Source of the DNA: Natronococcus amylolyticus DSM 10524 | GTDB taxonomy: Archaea; Halobacteriota; Halobacteria; Halobacteriales; Natrialbaceae | Assembly (NCBI RefSeq): GCF_000337675.1 | Contig: NZ_AOIB01000021.1 | Coordinates: 225,136-289,135, forward strand | Length of the DNA: 64,000 nt | Direction: 5' to 3' | Part shown: one piece after another, positions 7,939-16,149 of the stretch | Layout of the letters: every line of letters begins with the position of its first letter | How positions within the stretch are numbered: the first letter of the stretch is position 1 | Made by a program: the position numbers and the translations under genes | Notes under the pieces: model-generated | Seen by the model: the letters and a program-made list of their open reading frames with translations, nothing else | What the model was told of the DNA's origin: nothing | The model's database searches: none

Positions 7939-8499
7939 ATGGACCCTACGCTGGAGCCGCTCGCGCGGTCGCTCCGTTCGGCACCCGTCGTCGACCGCGA
8001 CGGCTACGACTACTTCGTCCACGGTGTCACCGACGGCATTCCAATTGTCGAGCCCGAGGTCCTCAAGGCCGTTGCTGCCGGCTTCCGCGAGCGGATCGAC
8101 TTCGAGAGCGTCGACGTCCTCGTCGCGCCCGAGGCGATGGGGATCCACCACGCGACGGCGCTCTCAACGGCGACGGGCGTCCCCTTTGTCGTCGTCCGCA
8201 AGCGCTCTTACGGCTTCCCGGACGAGGTTGCGATCCATCAAGAGACCGGCTACGGCGAGAGCGAGCTCTTCCTGAACGGGGTCGAGGCCGGCGATCGGGT
8301 CGTCCTCGTCGACGACGTCCTCTCGACGGGCCACACGATAGAGGCCGTCTGTGCGGCCCTCGAGGACGTGGACGCGGAACTCGTCGACATCGTGGTCGTC
8401 CTCCGACGCGTCGACCGCGACCGCGAGGGGTTCGAGAGATCGGTGACCGCTCTGTTCGATGTCCGGGTCGTTGACGGCAGACTCGAGATTGTCGAGTAG
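7939..8499 (+). CDS. hpt: archaeal hypoxanthine/guanine phosphoribosyltransferase
   Basis: 186 residues. The PRPP-binding loop VLVDDVLSTGHTIEAV sits at about 121-136. DYFVHGVTDGIPIVEPEVL and VAPEAMGIHHATALS follow the pattern of archaeal Hpt (APRT-like) proteins such as that of Methanocaldococcus. It salvages hypoxanthine and guanine to IMP and GMP. The ATG at 7939 fits the start of family similarity, although the frame stays open far upstream as an antisense shadow of leuA. It is divergent from leuA and convergent with the DUF192 gene, whose stop is directly adjacent. Confidence 0.88.
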   Translation: MDPTLEPLARSLRSAPVVDRDGYDYFVHGVTDGIPIVEPEVLKAVAAGFRERIDFESVDVLVAPEAMGIHHATALSTATGVPFVVVRKRSYGFPDEVAIHQETGYGESELFLNGVEAGDRVVLVDDVLSTGHTIEAVCAALEDVDAELVDIVVVLRRVDRDREGFERSVTALFDVRVVDGRLEIVE

Positions 8500-8853
8500 T
8501 CAGGTCGGCTCGAGGACCAGCTCGTCGCCGGGCTCGACGCCGTCGGCCGCCCCCGCGGGCAGCTCGAGCAGCAGGTCGGCCCGCTCGCGGGCGATCCCCC
8601 GCCAGGGCTGGAGCCGTTCGACGCGCTCGACGACGCCGTCAACGACCCAGATCACGTCCAGCGGGACGAAGACGAACAGCATGTGGACGTCGCGAGGCCG
8701 CGCCGACCCGAACCGGAACGCGAGCGCGTACCCCTCGGGAAGCGAACGGCGGAACATGAGTCCCCGAAGCTGGCTCACCGCGGAGTCGGCCGTCTCGACG
8801 GTCCCGGCTAGCTGGCGGGCAGCGCCGGATTTCGGGTGGTGGCGCAGTCGCAC
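8500..8853 (-). CDS. DUF192 family protein
   Basis: 117 residues from a GTG start. The DUF192 core is clear: SQLRGLMFRRSLPEGYALAF, then DVHMLFVFVPLDVIWVV, ending with the compact LELPAGAADGVEPGDEL hairpin. Family function is unknown. I chose GTG 8853 over the longer 5' extension to 8946 because TTTTA at 8882-8878 (minus strand) sits 27 nt upstream, as expected for a leaderless haloarchaeal transcript, and because DUF192 homologues begin at about this point. Confidence 0.85.
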   Translation of the reverse strand: MRLRHHPKSGAARQLAGTVETADSAVSQLRGLMFRRSLPEGYALAFRFGSARPRDVHMLFVFVPLDVIWVVDGVVERVERLQPWRGIARERADLLLELPAGAADGVEPGDELVLEPT

Positions 8854-8877
8854 GGCCTCGAGTGCCCACCGCGGCGG

Positions 8878-8882
8878 TAAAA
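8878..8882 (-). promoter_or_regulatory. TATA box of DUF192 gene
   Basis: TTTTA on the minus strand, centred 27 nt before GTG 8853. This places transcription start at or near the start codon and decides between alternative starts. Confidence 0.5.
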
Positions 8883-8956
8883 GCTTCCCGTCGAACTCGA
8901 GCGCTGAGCGGTGAGTGGCGAGGGGTTGAAACGTCGCGCTCGCCAACGGGACGGCG

Positions 8957-9502
8957 ATGGAGAAAACGCCGCGAGGAACGTCCGTCGGCGTCGACGACCC
9001 CTACGCGTTCGCCGGCGTCTGCGACCGCTGTACCGACGACGGCCGGTGTCGGTACGCCTTTGAACGACCCGACGCCGATCCGGCGTTCGCCCGCGAGCGC
9101 GCAGCCGAGGAGTACGCCTGCCCCGTCCACGACCCCAAGCGCGAGGAGACGCCGGCCGACTGTCCCCACTTTCGGTCGCGAAACCGCGATCGGGAGTGCG
9201 TTCGCTGTGGCCTCGAGGAGAAACGCCTCGCCCACGACGAGGAGCGACCGCTGCTCGAGGAACACCACCTCTCGTACGCCGACGGGAGCGGGTCGGCGAG
9301 CGAGGACGGCGAGCTCTCACACGAGATTACGGTCTACCTCTGTCGGTGGTGTCACGCGAAGGTCCACAGTTCGTGGGCCCGTATCACCGACGACGTCACA
9401 CCGGAGCCGGAGGCGGTCGCCGAACTCGAGGGCCGACGCGGACGCGAGCAGGAAGAGCTCGGGTTCGAGTCGGCGGCCGAACGATACGACGCCGACGAGT
9501 AA
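8957..9502 (+). CDS. HNH-like/zinc-cluster haloarchaeal protein
   Basis: 181 residues and Cys/His-rich. Pairs are CDRCTDDGRC, CPVHDPKREETPADCPHF, CVRCGLEEKRLAHDEERPL, then EEHHLSYAD and VYLCRWCHAKVHSSW. The last two segments resemble an HNH-type core (EHH ... CxxCHxxxH), though I cannot show nuclease activity. It looks like a conserved uncharacterised haloarchaeal family. It is divergent from the DUF192 gene, with about 100 bp between them. Confidence 0.7.
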   Translation: MEKTPRGTSVGVDDPYAFAGVCDRCTDDGRCRYAFERPDADPAFARERAAEEYACPVHDPKREETPADCPHFRSRNRDRECVRCGLEEKRLAHDEERPLLEEHHLSYADGSGSASEDGELSHEITVYLCRWCHAKVHSSWARITDDVTPEPEAVAELEGRRGREQEELGFESAAERYDADE

Positions 9503-9574
9503 GCATTCCGCTGTGCGTCGTCGAGCGCAGCTACACGGTCGCACGAGAACGTGCAGTCGACGCGATAGCGGAAC

Positions 9575-9784
9575 TCAGTTGTTCCCGCGCGGCAGGATGT
9601 CGCCGACCCGTCGGGGCTCGCCCTGCAGGTTCGGCTGCTCGGCGACGATCTTGAGCACCTCGTGGTCGGTCACGTCGTAGTAGGACTTCTCGGTGGCTTC
9701 CTCGATGAGCTCCCGCTCGAGGCGAAACTCGGTGCCTTCGTACACGACATCGACTCCATCGTCGTCGAACGCAAGCGTCGTCAT
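9575..9784 (-). CDS. small conserved haloarchaeal protein (DUF5800-like)
   Basis: 69 residues from ATG 9784. It starts MTTLAFDDDGVDVVYEGTEF and ends VGDILPRGNN, acidic and soluble. I believe it is the haloarchaeal family called DUF5800, from memory of its N terminus, which would need a profile search. It is divergent from the bactofilin-like gene with 123 bp between the starts. Confidence 0.7.
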   Translation of the reverse strand: MTTLAFDDDGVDVVYEGTEFRLERELIEEATEKSYYDVTDHEVLKIVAEQPNLQGEPRRVGDILPRGNN

Positions 9785-9875
9785 ACTCGACCGTAGGCGA
9801 TCCCCCGATAAAAACCGGACGCCTGTGGTCGCACGCACTCGACTGCCGCAGCGCCCGCGGTCGAATCGCGCGAGA

Positions 9876-9882
9876 TTTATTA
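9876..9882 (+). promoter_or_regulatory. TATA box of bactofilin-like gene
   Basis: TTTATTA centred about 29 nt upstream of GTG 9908, which supports that start over the in-frame TTG at 9896. Confidence 0.5.
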
Positions 9883-9907
9883 CCCGGCGCTCGTATTGGT
9901 TGCGAAC

Positions 9908-10780
9908 GTGGCGTTTCGCAGGGATCTGCTCGACGAACTCGTCGTCCCCGACGGGACCGAAGCCAAGGAGGTCGCCCTCGAGACCGACGGTGACGTCCTC
10001 GTCGGCGCCCGCTCGACCGTCGAGTTCGGCGTCCGCGGCCGGAACGTTCTCGCGGGCGAGAGCGTCGAGTTCGGCGGAGACATTGAGGCCGAGGCCGACT
10101 GCCGGCTCGACATGTGGTGTGACGTCGCCGACAACGTCCTGGTCGGTCAGGACGCCTACATCGGCGAGCGCGTCCACATCGGCGGCGAGATGAAGGTCGC
10201 CGGCGACCTCGACATCGGCGACGACGTCGAGATCGACGAGGGTTTCGAGGCCAACGGCTGGATCGTTATTCGGAACCCGATGCCGACGATCGTCTTTCTG
10301 TTCGTCTACCTCAAACAGCTCCTGTTGATCGGCGAGGAGGACGCCGCCCAGCGGCTCGTCTCCCAGCTCGTCGACGACGATGAGGACGAGAACGAGGACG
10401 CGGAGCCGGTTCCCGACCCGCTGATCGTCCCCCGTAACGCGACGGTGAGCGACGACGCCTGGCGCGTCTCGACGCCCGCGACGATCGGCGACGACTGCCG
10501 GCTCCACGGCAACATCCGGGCCGAGTCGATCGACGTCGGCGAGGACTGCAATATCTTCGGCAGCCTGCGGGCCCGCGAGGACGTGACCGTCGGCGAGGGG
10601 ACTCGCATCCACGGCGATCTGACGACCCGCAGCGGCGACGTCGTCGTCGAGCCCGGCGCGCGAATCCTGGGTGACGTCTCCTGTTCGGACCTCGAGCTCG
10701 GCCCCGGTGCCGAGGTCGACGGCTCGATCCGGGCCGACGGCGAGATCACGATGGGGACGACCGAGCGCGACCTCGAGTAA
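9908..10780 (+). CDS. bactofilin-like polymer-forming protein
   Basis: 290 residues from GTG 9908. Short beta-strand repeats with a periodic G-hydrophobic pattern (GDVLVGARSTVEFGVRG, DVADNVLVGQDAYIGERVHI, then GNIRAESIDVGEDCNIFGSL) form a right-handed beta-helix as in bactofilins. The two beta-helical blocks (about 12-118 and 175-285) are separated by a hydrophobic segment TIVFLFVYLKQLLLIGEED and an acidic linker. Bactofilins self-assemble into filaments at the membrane. The inserted hydrophobic helix suggests membrane attachment here, which is inferred. Confidence 0.8.
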   Translation: MAFRRDLLDELVVPDGTEAKEVALETDGDVLVGARSTVEFGVRGRNVLAGESVEFGGDIEAEADCRLDMWCDVADNVLVGQDAYIGERVHIGGEMKVAGDLDIGDDVEIDEGFEANGWIVIRNPMPTIVFLFVYLKQLLLIGEEDAAQRLVSQLVDDDEDENEDAEPVPDPLIVPRNATVSDDAWRVSTPATIGDDCRLHGNIRAESIDVGEDCNIFGSLRAREDVTVGEGTRIHGDLTTRSGDVVVEPGARILGDVSCSDLELGPGAEVDGSIRADGEITMGTTERDLE

Positions 10781-10821
10781 TCGGACGTGGTTGCAAGCAC
10801 GGGAGGTCACCTTCGAGGCAC

Positions 10822-10959
10822 GTGCTCGATACGTTCGAGGCCGAGAACCCGGCGTTCGTCCACCGGGACGAGTCGGAAGTCCTCGACCGAGCGGTTTCGA
10901 TCGTCTCGGATCGATTTCCAACCGATCTCTCTCCTGGCGATTTCGACCCGCATTCTTAA
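10822..10959 (+). CDS. possible 45-residue protein
   Basis: A short GTG-started frame reads VLDTFEAENPAFVHRDESEV... and ends SPGDFDPHS. Its acidic composition and G/C-ending codons are those of real haloarchaeal genes, unlike the surrounding frames. No family was recognised and the frame stays open upstream. It could be the tail of a decayed gene. Confidence 0.3.
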   Translation: MLDTFEAENPAFVHRDESEVLDRAVSIVSDRFPTDLSPGDFDPHS

Positions 10960-11027
10960 TAGTGTCAGTTGCGTTAGCACGAGTCGAGCATGGTGCGAGT
11001 GATCAACAATCAAAGAGAGGTGACATC

Positions 11028-11891
11028 GTGCGATCGATCGTGTTGACGAAGGGCGTGCCGGACTTCTCGGAGGGGGCCGTCTCCTTCGACGAGGACGGTC
11101 ACCTGGAACGGGGGAAGACGCCGACGGTGATGAACCCGAACGACGCGTTCGCGCTCGAGGCGGCGCTCCAGACTCGAGTCCGCCACGGCGGCCACGTCAG
11201 CGGGATGAGCATGGGGCCACCCGGCTACGCCGAGGTGCTCGAGGGGGCGATGGAGTCGGTGTACACCGACGACAGCTACCTGCTCTCCGACCGGGAACTC
11301 GCGGCCTCCGACACGTGGGCGACGGCGATCACCGTCAGCTCGGGGATCGAGAAGTACCGCGAGGAGGTCGCCGACGTCGACCTCGTCTTCGCGGGGTTCA
11401 AAACCGCCGACGGGGAGACCGGTCAGACCGGGCCCCAGACGTGCTGGGCGCTCGAGTGGCCGATCGTCACCCACGTCATCGCGCTGGATATCGACCCCGA
11501 CGAACGCCGACTCCGCGCGAAGCGACTCGTCGAGGGCGACGTCGACGAGATCGAGACCGTCGAGACGCCCCTGCCGTGTATGGTCGTCACCGATCCGGAG
11601 TTCGAGCCCACGTACCGGAAAGCGTCCCACCGGCTGACCCACAAGGAACTTCGGGCCGAAACGCAGGAACGGGCCGCCGACCACGACGAGCATCTGACGA
11701 CGTGGGACCACGCCGATCTCAATCTCGATCCGGACTACATCGGGCTCGACGGCTCGCCGACGATCGTCTCCTCGGTGGACCCGATCCCGAAGGCGCCCTC
11801 CGAGCGGGAGGCGACGATGATCGATCCCGACGACGGCACGGCGATGGAGCCCGTCCTCGAGGAACTGCAACCGTTTGCTGGAGGTGACTGA
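11028..11891 (+). CDS. etfB: electron transfer flavoprotein beta subunit (EtfB/FixA)
   Basis: 287 residues from GTG 11028, preceded by the ribosome site GAGGTG 6 nt upstream. The family segments NPNDAFALEAAL, FAGFKTADGETGQTGPQTCW and LPCMVVTDPEFEPTYRKAS are present. It forms the electron-transfer flavoprotein heterodimer with EtfA encoded 2 nt downstream. With FixC/FixX in the same operon the complex is of the FixABCX type, known in other organisms to bifurcate electrons from NADH to quinone and ferredoxin; bifurcation here is inferred. Confidence 0.92.
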   Translation: MRSIVLTKGVPDFSEGAVSFDEDGHLERGKTPTVMNPNDAFALEAALQTRVRHGGHVSGMSMGPPGYAEVLEGAMESVYTDDSYLLSDRELAASDTWATAITVSSGIEKYREEVADVDLVFAGFKTADGETGQTGPQTCWALEWPIVTHVIALDIDPDERRLRAKRLVEGDVDEIETVETPLPCMVVTDPEFEPTYRKASHRLTHKELRAETQERAADHDEHLTTWDHADLNLDPDYIGLDGSPTIVSSVDPIPKAPSEREATMIDPDDGTAMEPVLEELQPFAGGD

Positions 11892-11893
11892 CG

Positions 11894-13474
11894 ATGGCAC
11901 TCGATCCCGACGAGTACACGGCCGACGAACTGGGCGAGGAGCTCGAGGCGCTCGACGACGTCGACGAACTGCAGACGGTGCTGGAAGCCGAACAGGCGGG
12001 CAGGGACCGCAAGACCGCCCGCGAGGCGATCCACCGTCGGCTCGAGGCGCTCGGCGAAGCGGGCGACGCCGAGGGGCTCGAGGGTGACACCGAGACGGAA
12101 GGCGAGTACGAGGAGACGAAAGAAGACGTCGGCGACGAAGCGGAAGGCGAGGAGGTAGAGGAGGTCGACGAAAGAGACGAAGACGCAGGCGCGGACGACG
12201 AATCGGCAGCCGAGGACGAGGAAGACGACGACGGCCTCTCCCACCCGACGCGGGACAAGAGACACGTTCGGGCGCTCGACGGCGGCGACTACGCCGATAT
12301 GTGGGTGTTCTGTGAGACCCAGCAGGGAGAGCTGCTCGAGGTCTCGCGGGAGATGCTCGGCAAGGCTCGAGAGCTGATGGACCAGTTCGAGGAGGACTAT
12401 GGAAACGAGGAGCGCGTCGTCGCCTTCCTCATGGGTGACGACTGCGAGGACCTGGCCGAGGAGTGTATCGCCTACGGCGCCGACGTCGCGGTCTACCACG
12501 ACGATACTCGTCTCGAGCGGTTCCTGCACAAACCCTACACCGAAATTGCGGCCCACATGGCCCGCGGGCAGGGAACGATCGAGAGCACCGACTGGCGCGA
12601 GTACGACGAGCCCCGCTACGTCCTGTTCCCGGCGACGAACAACGGGCGGGATCTCTCGGCGAAGGTGCAGGCCGAACTCGACTCCGGGCTCGCCTCGGAC
12701 TGTTCGGACCTCTACATCGAGGAGAACGAGGTCTCCAATCCGGTCAAGACCGGCGAGCCGGGCGTCAAGAAGACCTTCGAGAAGGTCCTGCATATGAAAC
12801 GGCCCGACTTCTCGGGGTTCGAGTACTCGACGATCCTCTGTCTCGACAATCCGGGTCGGGACTTCCACCCGCAGGGCGCCTCGATCATTCCGGGCAGTTT
12901 CGACCCGATCGAACCCGATTACGATCGGGAGGGGCTCGTGATCGAACACGACATGGAACTCGACGAGGACTGGTTCCGCGTCGAGATCACCGAGCACGAT
13001 CAGCTCGAGGCCGGAATCGACCTGACCGGCCACGAGGTGGTCGTCTGTCTGGGTCGGGGGATCGCCGACGACCCCACCGGGGGAATGGAGCTCGGGCTCG
13101 AGCTCGTCGACGCCTTCGAGGACGCCGAACTCGGCATTACGCGGGGGATCGTCACCTCGGCCTACCAGTTCGAGGGTCACGTCGAGGAGTACTCGAAGGA
13201 GGAACGCCAGATCGGCGAGACCGGTCAGGTCGTCGCCCCCGACCTCTACATCGCGGCGGGCGTCTCCGGAGCGGTCCAGCACAAGGTCGGAATGGACGAG
13301 TCCGACACGATCGTCGCGATCAACACCGACCCCGACGCCAGGATACGGGACTTCAGCGACTACTACATCGAGGGCGACCTGTTCGAGGTCCTCCCCAGGC
13401 TCACTGCAGCGGTCGAATCCGGGGAGACGAGACTCGAGGCCGTCGCCGACGGGAGCGGGGGTGAGGACCGATGA
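11894..13474 (+). CDS. etfA: electron transfer flavoprotein alpha subunit (EtfA/FixB) with acidic N-terminal extension
   Basis: 526 residues, longer than the usual 310-350. Residues 1-125 are an added region: a helical, charged start (TADELGEELEALDDVDELQT) then a Glu/Asp-rich linker. The flavoprotein proper begins at about residue 130 (MWVFCETQQGELLEVSREML). The FAD-binding C-terminal domain carries VVVCLGRGIADDPTGGMELG, TGQVVAPDLYIAAGVSGAVQ and VAINTDPDARI. It overlaps the fixC start by 4 nt. Confidence 0.92.
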   Translation: MALDPDEYTADELGEELEALDDVDELQTVLEAEQAGRDRKTAREAIHRRLEALGEAGDAEGLEGDTETEGEYEETKEDVGDEAEGEEVEEVDERDEDAGADDESAAEDEEDDDGLSHPTRDKRHVRALDGGDYADMWVFCETQQGELLEVSREMLGKARELMDQFEEDYGNEERVVAFLMGDDCEDLAEECIAYGADVAVYHDDTRLERFLHKPYTEIAAHMARGQGTIESTDWREYDEPRYVLFPATNNGRDLSAKVQAELDSGLASDCSDLYIEENEVSNPVKTGEPGVKKTFEKVLHMKRPDFSGFEYSTILCLDNPGRDFHPQGASIIPGSFDPIEPDYDREGLVIEHDMELDEDWFRVEITEHDQLEAGIDLTGHEVVVCLGRGIADDPTGGMELGLELVDAFEDAELGITRGIVTSAYQFEGHVEEYSKEERQIGETGQVVAPDLYIAAGVSGAVQHKVGMDESDTIVAINTDPDARIRDFSDYYIEGDLFEVLPRLTAAVESGETRLEAVADGSGGEDR

Positions 13475-15162
13475 GCACGAACGGGAGCAACGGGAGCGAG
13501 TACGAACACTACGAAGCGGTCGTCGTCGGCTGCGGCCCGGGTGGCGCGGCCGCTGCCGCTCGACTCGCCGAACACGGCGTCGAGACGCTCGTCCTGGAAC
13601 GCGGCGTCGAGGCGGGCTCGAAGAACGTCTCCGGCGGGCTAATCTACGCCGAGGACTCGGCCCCCTACACGATCGACGACCTCTTCGACGGCTTCCGCGA
13701 GGAAGCCGCCGAACGCCCCGTCACCGACTACCGGATCCACAACATCGCCGGCGACAAGGTCAAGACGTACGACCTGACCGACCTCCACGAACACGATACC
13801 GACTGGTGTGACGCCGTCCTCCGCCGGCAGATGGACTCCTGGCTCGAGGCCCGGGTCCACGAGAAGACCAGCGAGACGGGCGGGGGCGTCCTGACGAACG
13901 TGCGGGTGAACGGCCTCCTGCGAGAAGACGGTGAGATAATTGGTGTCACCTGCGACGAGCTGGACCCGATCGAGGCCGACCTGATCGTCGCCGCCGACGG
14001 TGTCAACTCCGAGCTGGCCCGTGAGGCCGGGCTCATGGACTGGGAGGAGCCCGACGAGTGGTTCCAGGGCGTCAAGGCTGTCGTCGATATGGATCCCGAG
14101 GCGGTCAACCACCGGTTCGGGATCGACGACGACGAGGGCGTCGCCCACCTGTTCTCGGGCGATCTCTTCGAGGACGTCCGGGGCGGGGGCTTTCTCTACA
14201 CCAACGAGGAGTCGCTGTCGATCGGGACCGTCTTCCACCTCGACAGCCTCGTCGCCGAGCAGGCCGAACCCCACGAGCTGCTCGATGCCCTGCTGACCCA
14301 TCCCATGATGGCCCACTGGATCGGCGACGGGTACGACGAGCGGGAGTACGCCGCGAAGCTCGTCCCCGACTCGAAGAAGGTCGCCCACCGCGAACCCTAC
14401 CGGGATCGCCTGGTGCTGGTCGGTGACGCCGCCGGCCAGATGCAGGCCCAGGGCCCGATCATCAAGGGGATGAACCACGCCGTCACCGCCGGGGCGCTTG
14501 CGGCCGACGCCTTCGCGATCACGCGAGGCAACGCCGACTCCGAGGCCGCAGGACGGCGCTACGCGAAGCTGCTCGAGGACTCGGGGACGATGGCCAAGCT
14601 CCGCCCGAAGCAGTACGACCTCGCCCGGACCGTCGGCGAGCGCGATGCGGTCACGAACGTCGTGGATCGCGTCCTCGAGTCCCCGCTCGGCAGCGTCGCG
14701 CTCGGGAACTCGCTGGCCGATCGCGTCCTCGAGCGGGCGTACAACTCGCCGTTCCTGGTGTCGATGCTGCCCGACACCCGAACCGGGTACACGACGGTGC
14801 CGACGGTGATCGGCGAGGCCCGCGGTAAGAGCATCCGCTGGAAGAACGACGCTGAGCCGCCGAGCCTCGAGGAACGGATCGGCGAGCTCACCTACGACAC
14901 CGACGTCGGCAACCCCCACATCGAGCTGCTCGACGACTCCGCGGAAGCCAGCGGAGCCGCCGTCTACGCCTGCCCCGTCAGCGCCGAGGCGTTCGGCGGG
15001 GGCTGTTACCGCACGGAGCAGGTGAAGACGAACGGCGACGAGGAAACGGTCGTCAGCCTCGACACCCAGCCCTGCGTCGAGTGTGGCACCTGCGCTATCG
15101 TCGCCGACACCGCCTGGGAGCATCCCAGAGGTGGAAAGGGCGTCGAGTATCGAGAAGGGTGA
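13471..15162 (+). CDS. fixC: ETF:quinone oxidoreductase FixC fused to FixX-like ferredoxin domain
   Basis: 563 residues, against about 430 for bacterial FixC. The N-terminal FAD motif is VVVGCGPGGAAAAARLAEHG, then GSKNVSGGLIY and LVLVGDAAGQMQAQGPIIKG. The last 80 residues hold a ferredoxin-like domain with CPVSAEAFGGGC, then PCVECGTC and WEHPRGGKGVEYREG, the ending of bacterial FixX. FixC and FixX are therefore one polypeptide. It passes ETF electrons to the quinone pool and probably completes a FixABCX complex with the two upstream genes. It overlaps the next start by 1 nt (TGATG). Confidence 0.92.
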   Translation: MSTNGSNGSEYEHYEAVVVGCGPGGAAAAARLAEHGVETLVLERGVEAGSKNVSGGLIYAEDSAPYTIDDLFDGFREEAAERPVTDYRIHNIAGDKVKTYDLTDLHEHDTDWCDAVLRRQMDSWLEARVHEKTSETGGGVLTNVRVNGLLREDGEIIGVTCDELDPIEADLIVAADGVNSELAREAGLMDWEEPDEWFQGVKAVVDMDPEAVNHRFGIDDDEGVAHLFSGDLFEDVRGGGFLYTNEESLSIGTVFHLDSLVAEQAEPHELLDALLTHPMMAHWIGDGYDEREYAAKLVPDSKKVAHREPYRDRLVLVGDAAGQMQAQGPIIKGMNHAVTAGALAADAFAITRGNADSEAAGRRYAKLLEDSGTMAKLRPKQYDLARTVGERDAVTNVVDRVLESPLGSVALGNSLADRVLERAYNSPFLVSMLPDTRTGYTTVPTVIGEARGKSIRWKNDAEPPSLEERIGELTYDTDVGNPHIELLDDSAEASGAAVYACPVSAEAFGGGCYRTEQVKTNGDEETVVSLDTQPCVECGTCAIVADTAWEHPRGGKGVEYREG

Positions 15163-15551
15163 TGAGCCGGTACGGTCCCAGGATCGCCGCGCTCGCCCGG
15201 CAGGCCGAACGCGACCGGGAACGCCTCGAGACGGAGGAGTCAGCCGCTGACCCCGAGGCCGCCCGCGAGTACCTCAGCGAGGGGGCTGGGCAGGCGATCT
15301 GGTGTTACGTCGAGGCCCGGACGGGGGGACGGTTCGTTGCGTTCTCGGAGGCCGAGTTCGCGGCCATAGAGCGGGCGATGAACGACTGGCTCGAGTGTTA
15401 CGCCCGGTGTCACGGCGTCGAACTCGAGGCCGAGTTCACGGTCCGGCAGGCCGCCGAGCTGTTGCTCGAGACGCGCAACGTCGTCGACACGGCCCAGCTG
15501 CTGACGGGCGTTCCCGAGCGGCGAACCCAATCGGCGAGGGCGAGTCGGTAG
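15162..15551 (+). CDS. uncharacterised haloarchaeal protein in fix operon
   Basis: 129 residues, with ATG sharing one base with the fixC stop, so translation is likely coupled. It is mostly helical and contains EGAGQAIWCYVEARTGGRF, MNDWLECYARCHGVELEAEF and VRQAAELLLETRNVVDTAQL. There is no Cys cluster or membrane helix. Its place in the operon suggests an accessory or assembly role for the Etf/Fix complex, which is inference only. Confidence 0.75.
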   Translation: MSRYGPRIAALARQAERDRERLETEESAADPEAAREYLSEGAGQAIWCYVEARTGGRFVAFSEAEFAAIERAMNDWLECYARCHGVELEAEFTVRQAAELLLETRNVVDTAQLLTGVPERRTQSARASR

Positions 15552-15636
15552 TCGTCGGTGCGTCGAAGATCGACCCGCCGACGGCGGGCCGAGGGTCGGC
15601 TCGAAGGAGGACGCGAACGGGCGCCACAGACGCTCG

Positions 15637-16071
15637 TCAGCCGAAACAGGTCGCCGAGATCGTCGATCGGTCGACGGTTTCGCCTGTCCAGCGCGCGTAC
15701 AGGTCGTAGCGAACGCCGGACGGCGGTTCCGAGACGTGTCGCCAGGTGATCGTCGTCTCGGCCTCGGTGACTTCCGTTGCGGCTCGGATGGTTCCATCCG
15801 TCGCCCTGACCTCGACGAGGTCGACCGAGTCGGGATCCGCCTCGAGGACAACGCTGATCCCGAAGTCGGTCTCCGAATCCGCTGTGAGGCGTTCGGACCG
15901 AACCGTCAGTTGACTGATCGCCTCGGTCTCGAACGGCGTTTCGTTCGGAAACGAACACTCCGTACTCGAATCGCTGGACGCTCGTCCGAGACAGCCACCG
16001 GTTACGGCGACGGCAACGGTTGCGCCACCGCCGAGTACGTGACGTCGACTAACGGATCGGAGGTCGGTCAT
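15637..16071 (-). CDS. Tat-exported lipoprotein, unknown function
   Basis: 144 residues. The N terminus SVSRRHVLGGGATVAVAVTG with lipobox TGGC is a Tat lipoprotein signal, common in haloarchaea. The mature part is a short beta-rich domain (FGISVVLEADPDSVDLVEVR, ETTITWRHVSEPPSGVRYDL) reminiscent of immunoglobulin-like secreted domains. It is convergent with the fix operon; its function is unknown. Confidence 0.8.
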   Translation of the reverse strand: MTDLRSVSRRHVLGGGATVAVAVTGGCLGRASSDSSTECSFPNETPFETEAISQLTVRSERLTADSETDFGISVVLEADPDSVDLVEVRATDGTIRAATEVTEAETTITWRHVSEPPSGVRYDLYARWTGETVDRSTISATCFG

Positions 16072-16149
16072 CCTGGAGCCGAAGTAACTCGTCTCCCGGC
16101 AAGAACTTTCAGTCGAATATCGTTTCGGCGAGCCGAGCGTGAGATCGAG

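Noticed and set aside
10787-11002. 71-codon plus-strand frame before etfB
   Set aside because: Arg/Ser-rich shadow. The competing frame at 10822 has coding character and is listed instead, with low confidence.
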